From the NCBI RefSeq assembly GCF_023555495.1, contig NZ_JALCZO010000002.1, forward strand, positions 602,935 through 666,934: a stretch of DNA of 64,000 bases, written 5' to 3'. The stretch is from Polaribacter sp. Z022 (GTDB lineage: Bacteria > Bacteroidota > Bacteroidia > Flavobacteriales > Flavobacteriaceae). This document shows positions 59,295 through 64,000 of the stretch, in pieces (positions within the stretch are counted from its first letter, which is position 1; each line of letters opens with the position of its first letter). The notes under the pieces are model-generated. The model did not search any database. It saw only the letters and a list, made by a program, of their open reading frames with translations, and had not been told where the DNA came from. Position numbers and translations under genes: made by a program.

Positions 59295-59501
59295 TTAGTT
59301 TTTATGTTCAGGTTCAGCACAAGTATCAAACTGATCTGGAGTTTTACCACAAAACCCACAAGATTCACCAGTTTCATTTAACATCGGGTTTTGGCTAGCA
59401 CAAGTACCTGCAAATTTACCATCTTTTTTTGCCCAAATTTTAATTGCAATTCCAGCAACAGCAAGAGCTAATAAACCTAAAGTAAGCAGTAATAATTTCA
59501 T
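59295..59501 (-). CDS. Small Cys-rich membrane or secreted protein
   Basis: A 68-residue protein: one N-terminal hydrophobic helix (residues ~3-23) then a short Cys-rich domain with TCASQNPMLNETGESCGFCG and DTCAEPEHKN, i.e. four Cys including a CGFC pair. It may bind a metal or a haem/FeS unit, or form disulfides. Such proteins are annotated in Flavobacteria only as 'membrane or secreted protein'. It opens the glycosyltransferase/sigma/Nramp-like operon, and a -7 element lies 18 bases upstream. Confidence 0.75.
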   Translation of the reverse strand: MKLLLLTLGLLALAVAGIAIKIWAKKDGKFAGTCASQNPMLNETGESCGFCGKTPDQFDTCAEPEHKN

Positions 59502-59518
59502 AAAAAATAATTGTAGTA

Positions 59519-59526
59519 CAAAGATA
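59519..59526 (-). promoter_or_regulatory. Bacteroidota -7 element for the Cys-rich/GT/sigma/Nramp-like operon
   Basis: Minus-strand TATCTTTG matches TAnnTTTG, 18 bases before the ATG of the 68-aa gene. Confidence 0.6.
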
Positions 59527-59642
59527 CATATTCTTAATTATGTAATTAAAAAAACTAATAAAATTATTTTGTTGTGACTTTTTAAAAAATGCAGTGTCTT
59601 AATAGTACTGTAAACTAATTAATTAACTAAAAACTTTACATT

Positions 59643-60329
59643 ATGAAAAAATATTTTGCTGAATTATTTGGAACTTTCTGGCTTGTATTTGGAGGTTGTG
59701 GTAGTGCTATTTTTGCTGCAGGATTTCCAGATTTAGGAATTGGTTTTGTTGGTGTTTCTCTTGCATTTGGTTTAACTGTCTTAACTATGGCATATGCAGT
59801 TGGTCATATTTCTGGAGGTCATTTTAACCCAGCTGTATCTTTTGGTCTTTGGGCAGGAGGTAAGTTTTCTGGAAAAGAATTAGTTCCTTACATCATAGCA
59901 CAATTAGTAGGAGCAATGTTGGCTGCTACTTCATTATATTTAATTATTTCTGGTAAATCTGGTTTTGAAACAATTGGTGGTTTTGCTGCAAATGGATATG
60001 GTGAATTATCTCCAGATAAATATTCTATGCAAGCTGCATTTATAGCTGAATTTTTATTAACAATGTTCTTTTTGTTAATCATTTTAGGAAGTACTAATGA
60101 TAGAGCTCCTAAAGGGTTTGCTCCAATTGCTATTGGTTTAGGTTTAACATTAATTCATTTAATTAGCATACCAATTACTAATACATCCGTAAATCCTGCA
60201 CGTTCTATGAGTCAAGCAATTTTTGCAGGTGGAGAATATCTTACTCAATCTTGGCTATTTTGGGTTGCACCAATTGCAGGAGCTGTTGTAGGAGGAATAA
60301 TACACAAAGTACTTTTTGATAAAGAATAA
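59643..60329 (+). CDS. aqpZ: Aquaporin Z
   Basis: AqpZ-type water channel, 228 residues with six helices. The first NPA box is at residues 62-64 ([15 protein letters not shown]) and the second at 184-186 ([16 protein letters not shown]). The selectivity-filter region with Arg after the second NPA is kept. It starts [20 protein letters not shown], as in E. coli AqpZ. It passes water across the inner membrane. Monocistronic, ended by the hairpin at 60355-60387. Confidence 0.97.
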   Translation: MKKYFAELFGTFWLVFGGCGSAIFAAGFPDLGIGFVGVSLAFGLTVLTMAYAVGHISGGHFNPAVSFGLWAGGKFSGKELVPYIIAQLVGAMLAATSLYLIISGKSGFETIGGFAANGYGELSPDKYSMQAAFIAEFLLTMFFLLIILGSTNDRAPKGFAPIAIGLGLTLIHLISIPITNTSVNPARSMSQAIFAGGEYLTQSWLFWVAPIAGAVVGGIIHKVLFDKE

Positions 60330-60354
60330 TATTTGTCCCTAATTCGAAGTGAAA

Positions 60355-60387
60355 TCAGATAAATGTAATGTTTATCTGGTTTTTTTG
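60355..60387 (+). terminator. Rho-independent terminator after aqpZ
   Basis: Stem TCAGATAAA (60355-60363) / TTTATCTGG (60371-60379), with one G-T pair, 7-nt loop, followed by TTTTTTT. It separates aqpZ from the sigma-factor operon. Confidence 0.85.
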
Positions 60388-60413
60388 TAAGTTTACTTTT
60401 TTAAAATATCTAA

Positions 60414-60992
60414 TTGAGCGAAGAAAATTTTATAAATCAATTAAGAGCAGGAAAACAAAATGCTTATAGTCAACTTTTAGACGATTATCAGCAAAAAGTT
60501 TTTGGTACTTGTATCTCTTTTATTCCTAATAAAGAAGATGCAGAAGATGTTGCCCAAGAAGTTTTTTTAGAGGTTTTTAAATCTATAAATAAGTTTAAAG
60601 GAGAGTCAAAACTATCCACTTGGATTTATAGAATTGCTACTAATAAATGTTTAGAATTTATTAGAAAAAAGAATACAAAAAAAAGGTTTGCATTTATGCA
60701 AACAATTTTAGGAAATGAAATTCCTTTAGATAAAACAAGTTATTTTACAGAAGTTAATCATCCTGGAATTTTATTAGAAAATAAAGAAAAATCTGCAACC
60801 ATTTTTAAAGCTATAAATACTTTGCCAGAAAGCCAAAGAGTAGTATTTACTTTAGCAAAAATAGATGGGAAAAGTTATCAAGAAATTGTAGAAATTACAG
60901 GTAAAAGTCTTTCTTCTGTAGAGTCAATTATGTTTAGGGCTAAGAAAGGTTTACAGCAAAAATTAGAATATTTTTATAAATCAGAAAATTAG
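60414..60992 (+). CDS. RNA polymerase sigma factor, ECF type
   Basis: A 192-residue ECF sigma factor; the start is a TTG at 60414 (SEENFINQLRAGKQNAYSQL follows). Region 2: LDDYQQKVFGTCISFIPNKE, DAEDVAQEVFLEVFKSINKF, STWIYRIATNKCLEFIRKK. Region 4: NTLPESQRVVFTLAKIDGKS, QEIVEITGKSLSSVESIMFR. The genes that follow (a one-helix protein, then a Spy-like protein) are the usual partners of envelope-stress ECF factors, so the sigma and 61051 gene are a likely sigma/anti-sigma pair. Confidence 0.95.
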   Translation: MSEENFINQLRAGKQNAYSQLLDDYQQKVFGTCISFIPNKEDAEDVAQEVFLEVFKSINKFKGESKLSTWIYRIATNKCLEFIRKKNTKKRFAFMQTILGNEIPLDKTSYFTEVNHPGILLENKEKSATIFKAINTLPESQRVVFTLAKIDGKSYQEIVEITGKSLSSVESIMFRAKKGLQQKLEYFYKSEN

Positions 60993-61050
60993 CGCAAGTT
61001 TTTTAAATAACTTGCATCTAAACAATTATAAGGTTTTAAGACAAAGTAAA

Positions 61051-61374
61051 ATGAAAAATAAAGAAGTTATAAACCAACAAGTAGAAGATACTTTTAAAGT
61101 ATTAGATTCTATTGAAGAAGTGAAAGTAAATCATTTTTTTAAGCATAAAGTTTTACAACAAATCAATGTAGAAAAAGCAGAAAAAAAATCTATCTTTTAT
61201 TGGTTTACACCTAAATTACAATTGGCTACATTATGTATTTTATTGTTATTAAATTTTGGTACTATTTTTTATCTTTTTAATAACTCTGTAGATAATACAA
61301 ATACAGTATCTGGTATAGATGCTTTTGCACAAGAATATTCATTACAATCAGAAAATAATTCTATTTTAAATTAA
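61051..61374 (+). CDS. One-helix membrane protein, anti-sigma candidate
   Basis: A 107-residue protein from the ATG at 61051; a longer ORF from TTG 61012 would add 13 residues with no support. Cytoplasmic N-terminus of ~50 residues with FKVLDSIEEVKVNHFFKHKV, one transmembrane helix (LQLATLCILLLLNFGTIFYL) and a short periplasmic end. This size and layout, and its place directly after an ECF sigma gene and before a Spy-like protein, fit an anti-sigma factor that lacks an obvious zinc motif. That role is inference. Confidence 0.75.
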   Translation: MKNKEVINQQVEDTFKVLDSIEEVKVNHFFKHKVLQQINVEKAEKKSIFYWFTPKLQLATLCILLLLNFGTIFYLFNNSVDNTNTVSGIDAFAQEYSLQSENNSILN

Positions 61375-61379
61375 TTTTT

Positions 61380-61880
61380 ATGAAGACAAAATTACTTCCT
61401 ATTATATTGTTTTTATTAATTCTGCTAAATGGTTTTTTAATTTTTATGTTGATAAATAAACCTCATGAAAAAAGTGTAGGTCCACCAGAAAAAAGTTTTT
61501 TAGCAGAAGAGTTGCAGTTTTCAGAAAAACAAACAGATAAATTTCTAGAATTTGATAGAATTCATAGAGATAACATGATGGAAATACAGCATAATATTAA
61601 AGAACAAAAAGATGTTTTATTTAACTTTTTTAAAAAAGAAGATTTTAATTTAGATTCTTTAACCCATAATATAGGTATGTTAGAAGCTAAAAAAGAAACA
61701 GAAATTTTCACTTTTTTTAATAAAGTTAGATCTTTATGTACAAAAGAACAAACTATAAAATTTGATAAAATTATTAAAAGTGCATTAAAAGGAGGAGAAA
61801 GAGGAAATAGACCTCCAAGAGGTGGAGATAGGAATCGCCCTCCAGGAGATGAAGAAATGCCACCTCCACCACCAAGATAA
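61380..61880 (+). CDS. Spy/CpxP-like periplasmic sensor with Pro-rich tail
   Basis: A 166-residue protein anchored by an N-terminal helix (LPIILFLLILLNGFLIFMLI). The periplasmic part is helical and contains LQFSEKQTDKFLEFDRIHRD and VRSLCTKEQTIKFDKIIKSA, the paired LTxEQ-like elements of Spy/CpxP/heavy-metal-sensor (CnrX-like) proteins. One Cys and several His/Met residues (HRDNMMEIQHN) could bind metal. The last ~30 residues are Gly/Arg/Pro-rich (GGERGNRPPRGGDRNRPPGD...), unusual in an AT-rich genome. It is 5 bases after the anti-sigma candidate. Confidence 0.82.
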   Translation: MKTKLLPIILFLLILLNGFLIFMLINKPHEKSVGPPEKSFLAEELQFSEKQTDKFLEFDRIHRDNMMEIQHNIKEQKDVLFNFFKKEDFNLDSLTHNIGMLEAKKETEIFTFFNKVRSLCTKEQTIKFDKIIKSALKGGERGNRPPRGGDRNRPPGDEEMPPPPPR

Positions 61881-61944
61881 TTTTTTTTATAAATTTTCAA
61901 ACTATTTAAAATTTTAGAGGTCTAAGAATTAAATATTTAATCTT

Positions 61945-62721
61945 ATGTTGAAAAAAAACCAATTTTTTAGAAGAGCAATTTTTATTTTATACTCAATTAT
62001 TTTTATAAGTTCTTGTAGTTCTTCTGCAACTATTTCTGAAGAAGAAGTTACAGAATCAACAACTACATCATATAATATTACACCTATTTTAAAAATGTTT
62101 GATAATATTGATGCTGTAACATATTCTGTAAATGGAAATACAGTAACTTTTACAACAACAGATTTGCCTAATCATACAAGTCCATATTGGGATATTTCAC
62201 ATCCTTTATATGAAGCCTATACAGGAACAAATTCTAATTGGAGAAAAAACCCAAATTCTATTGGAGAGCAAAATATAACTTTTACAATTTCATTAACACC
62301 AAAAGAAGCAGAAATAAAATCAAATACTCCAATGGGACCAATTGGTATTTCTAGAAATGGAGTCGTATTTTTTAATCAATATGCTGCAGGAGGAGCAGCT
62401 TTAACAAATGAAATAGATTCTTTTGATCAATGGTTAGGACACCCAGCAGGAACACAATATCATTATCATATAGAGCCAACGTATTTAACACAAGAATTTG
62501 GTAAAAGTGCTTTTTTAGGATTACTTTCTGACGGTTTTCCTGTCTATGGTCCAGAAGAAAACGGTTCTACAATTACCTCTTCAGATTTAGATGATTATCA
62601 TGGTCATACTTCTGCAACTGCAGATTTTCCTGACGGAATATATCATTATCACATAACTTCTGATGCTCCTTATTTAAATGGAAATGGATTTTTTGGAACT
62701 GCAGGAACTATAACAAGATAA
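61945..62721 (+). CDS. YHYH-domain lipoprotein
   Basis: A 258-residue lipoprotein (IFISSC, Cys24) with a YHYH domain: LGHPAGTQYHYHIEPTYLTQ and FPDGIYHYHITSDAPYLNG, plus FGKSAFLGLLSDGFPVYGPE. The repeated YHYH pairs look like copper- or other metal-binding sites; function is not established in any organism to my knowledge. The neighbours are a Spy-like protein upstream and an SCO copper chaperone two genes downstream, which supports a copper link. Confidence 0.9.
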   Translation: MLKKNQFFRRAIFILYSIIFISSCSSSATISEEEVTESTTTSYNITPILKMFDNIDAVTYSVNGNTVTFTTTDLPNHTSPYWDISHPLYEAYTGTNSNWRKNPNSIGEQNITFTISLTPKEAEIKSNTPMGPIGISRNGVVFFNQYAAGGAALTNEIDSFDQWLGHPAGTQYHYHIEPTYLTQEFGKSAFLGLLSDGFPVYGPEENGSTITSSDLDDYHGHTSATADFPDGIYHYHITSDAPYLNGNGFFGTAGTITR

Positions 62722-62724
62722 TTT

Positions 62725-63324
62725 TTGAAGCCTTTTATTTATAGCATATTATTCTTTTATTTTTTTGCTTCTTGTAATTATAAAGATAACAATCAAAGTA
62801 TTGATATAATTAAAGAAATTAAAATTCCATCAATTACAAAAAATAAGAATGATGTAAATTTTAGTTTAAAAAATGGCATCTTATTTTATGAAAATAAAGT
62901 TTATTCTGGTGTAATTAATGATTTTTATGATAATGGAAATATTAAATCTACATCTCAATATTTTGAAGGAAAAAGAGAAGGAAAATATTTTGGTTGGTAT
63001 TTAAATAAAAATAAAAGTTTTCAACGTTTTTATAAAAATGGAATAAAAACAGGTACTCATTTAGGTTGGTTTAAAGATGGTAGTAAAATGTTTGAATATC
63101 AGTTAAATAATAAAGGTGTTTACCATGGATATGTAAAAGATTGGCACCAAAATGGACAAATTGCAAAACATTTTAATTTTATTGACGGAAAAGAAAATGG
63201 AAGTCAAAAAATGTGGCAATTAAATGGAAAAATTAGAGCAAATTTTTATACTATAAATAATGAAAGACATGGTTTAATAGGATTAAAAAATTGTGTAAGT
63301 GTAATTAATGAAGTTGATAATTAA
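62725..63324 (+). CDS. MORN/YwqK-type repeat lipoprotein
   Basis: A 199-residue protein; TTG start at 62725, 3 bases after the YHYH stop. A lipobox (YFFASC, Cys17) is followed by MORN-like repeats: VYSGVINDFYDNGNIKSTSQ, KREGKYFGWYLNKNKSFQ, KTGTHLGWFKDGSKMFEYQ, VYHGYVKDWHQNGQIAKHF, KENGSQKMWQLNGKIRANF. No toxin is nearby, so the 'antitoxin' label used for this family is misleading. Second protein of this type in the window, unlike the first in being lipidated and within the metal-linked operon. Confidence 0.82.
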   Translation: MKPFIYSILFFYFFASCNYKDNNQSIDIIKEIKIPSITKNKNDVNFSLKNGILFYENKVYSGVINDFYDNGNIKSTSQYFEGKREGKYFGWYLNKNKSFQRFYKNGIKTGTHLGWFKDGSKMFEYQLNNKGVYHGYVKDWHQNGQIAKHFNFIDGKENGSQKMWQLNGKIRANFYTINNERHGLIGLKNCVSVINEVDN

Positions 63325-63325
63325 A

Positions 63326-63967
63326 ATGAAAGCTGTATTCTTTTTTTTGTTTTGCATACTAAGTTTTTCTTGTACAAAAGAAATAGATAAATCTAAGACA
63401 CTTCCTTTTTACAATTCAGAAGATTTTACTCCAGAATGGATTTCAAAAACTGCTGCTAATTATAATAGAATACATAAAGTAGCACCCTTTAAATTTACAA
63501 ATCAAAATGGAAAAATTGTAAGTAATAAACATTTTGAAGGTAAAATTTATGTAGCAGATTTTTTCTTTACTACATGCCCTAGTATCTGTCCTATTTTAGC
63601 TAAAAACATGAGTAAGTTACAAGAAGAATATAAAAATGATAAGGACATTTTGTTATTGTCTCATTCTGTAATGCCTTGGGTAGATTCTTTAGAAAAAATA
63701 AAGAAATATGCCATAGAGAATAATGTAATTGATAATAAATGGCATTTAGTAACTGGAGATAGAGATGAAATTTATAACATAGCAAGAACTTCCTATTTTG
63801 CAGATGAAGATTTTAAAAAGACAAAGGATGAAAATGAATTTATACATACAGAAAATTTTGTTTTAATAGATACAAAAGGTAGAATTAGAGGTGTTTATAA
63901 TGGTACTCTAGCTTTAGATATTAAAAGACTAAAAAGACATATAGAAATATTAAAACAAGAATATTAA
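63326..63967 (+). CDS. SCO-family copper chaperone lipoprotein
   Basis: Start chosen at the ATG at 63326 (213 aa), which gives a clean lipobox (LSFSC, Cys16); a start 18 bases earlier at 63308 overlaps the MORN gene by 17 bases. SCO1/SenC thioredoxin-like domain: KVAPFKFTNQNGKIVSNKHF, YVADFFFTTCPSICPILAKN (copper-binding CxxxC, Cys84 and Cys88) and DENEFIHTENFVLIDTKGRI (third ligand His). It delivers copper or reduces thiols for cytochrome oxidase assembly in the periplasm. Last gene of the sigma operon before the poly-T tract. Confidence 0.93.
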   Translation: MKAVFFFLFCILSFSCTKEIDKSKTLPFYNSEDFTPEWISKTAANYNRIHKVAPFKFTNQNGKIVSNKHFEGKIYVADFFFTTCPSICPILAKNMSKLQEEYKNDKDILLLSHSVMPWVDSLEKIKKYAIENNVIDNKWHLVTGDRDEIYNIARTSYFADEDFKKTKDENEFIHTENFVLIDTKGRIRGVYNGTLALDIKRLKRHIEILKQEY

Positions 63968-63976
63968 CTAGGTTAG

Positions 63977-64000
63977 TTTTTTTTTTTTTTTTTTTTTTTT
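63977..64000. repeat. Poly-T homopolymer at the window edge
   Basis: Twenty-four consecutive T run to the last base. It may be a real homopolymer cut by the window, a contig-end artefact, or padding; nothing in the sequence tells which. Confidence 0.9.

Noticed and set aside
61012..61050. TTG start for the anti-sigma candidate
   Set aside because: Adds 13 residues with no domain; the ATG at 61051 has better context.
61562..61900. Minus-strand ORF opposite the Spy-like gene
   Set aside because: Shadow of the Gly/Pro-rich plus-strand tail; its low-complexity product has no signal and no neighbour on that strand.
1..64000. CRISPR arrays, tRNA, rRNA, tmRNA or insertion sequences
   Set aside because: No regular spaced repeats, no GC-rich cloverleaf-like island or GTTC-type T-loop, and no transposase or paired terminal repeats were seen by eye; a formal scan was not possible.

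Overview
The window is AT-rich throughout and reads as chromosomal DNA of a marine-type member of the Flavobacteriaceae (Polaribacter/Tenacibaculum-like; the genus is inference). Evidence for the family: a GldI-type gliding lipoprotein, type IX secretion (T9SS) type A sorting domains, TonB-dependent receptor architecture typical of Bacteroidota, short 5' leaders with Bacteroidota promoters (TAnnTTTG seen at least eleven times just upstream of genes, once with TTG at ideal spacing), and several hypothetical families known mainly from Flavobacteriia. No rRNA, tRNA, CRISPR array, transposase or phage structural or packaging gene was recognised. Coding density is high and no gene-free stretch exceeds about 220 bases.

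Layout. 1-7.9 kb: a LytTR response regulator, a HerA/DUF853-type ATPase, a lipoprotein, a structured ~170-nt intergenic element (3258-3427), cupin and TIGR02206 membrane proteins, folD, ffh, a small membrane protein and a DinB-fold protein. 7.9-14.1 kb: the most unusual block, six minus-strand genes encoding secreted proteins: a very short T9SS-sorted protein, a small outer-membrane barrel, three proteins sharing phage-tail-fibre-like modules, and a 695-aa repeat-rich surface protein. 14.2-18.7 kb: a YfcC-type transporter, a lipidated MsrB, an M48 lipoprotein protease and an UMF1/Atg22-type MFS carrier. 18.7-24.5 kb: a minus-strand run of a HEAT-like protein, purB, a lipoprotein, terC, a His-rich small protein and a His/Glu-rich TonB receptor, with a metal theme at its distal end. 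24.5-30.5 kb: a MORN-type protein, a lipoprotein, mnmA, an S8 protease whose T9SS tail is thrown out of frame by one base, a nitronate monooxygenase, a cold-shock protein and YwbE. 30.5-43.6 kb: mostly housekeeping genes (lytic transglycosylase, hydrolase, mtaB, GNAT plus geranylgeranyl-reductase-like pair, an EEP/rhomboid/rhomboid/mutL operon, ribH, a TPR protein, recF plus DUF721). 43.6-51.7 kb: small accessory genes, ndk, nrnA, then gldI with two more peptidyl-prolyl isomerases (one a cyclophilin-FKBP fusion), a PAP2 phosphatase and an LTA-synthase-like enzyme. 51.7-59.5 kb: pheT, a TPR-like lipoprotein, lipA, an atypical Nramp-like transporter, an ECF-like sigma factor, a GT2 glycosyltransferase and a Cys-rich small protein. 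59.6-64 kb: aqpZ, then a sigma factor / membrane anti-sigma candidate / Spy-like protein / YHYH protein / MORN protein / SCO copper chaperone run that ends next to a 24-base poly-T tract at the window edge.

The best candidates for something undescribed are the 7.9-14.1 kb surface-protein cluster (outer-membrane export plus modular fibre-like proteins outside any prophage) and the sigma/anti-sigma/Spy/YHYH/SCO operon (a possible envelope metal-stress system). At nucleotide scale the notable items are a 17-bp perfect inverted repeat whose loop holds the start codon of the S8 protease, the frameshift in that same gene, the structured element at 3258-3427, and a 9+1+9 palindrome in front of mtaB/GNAT.
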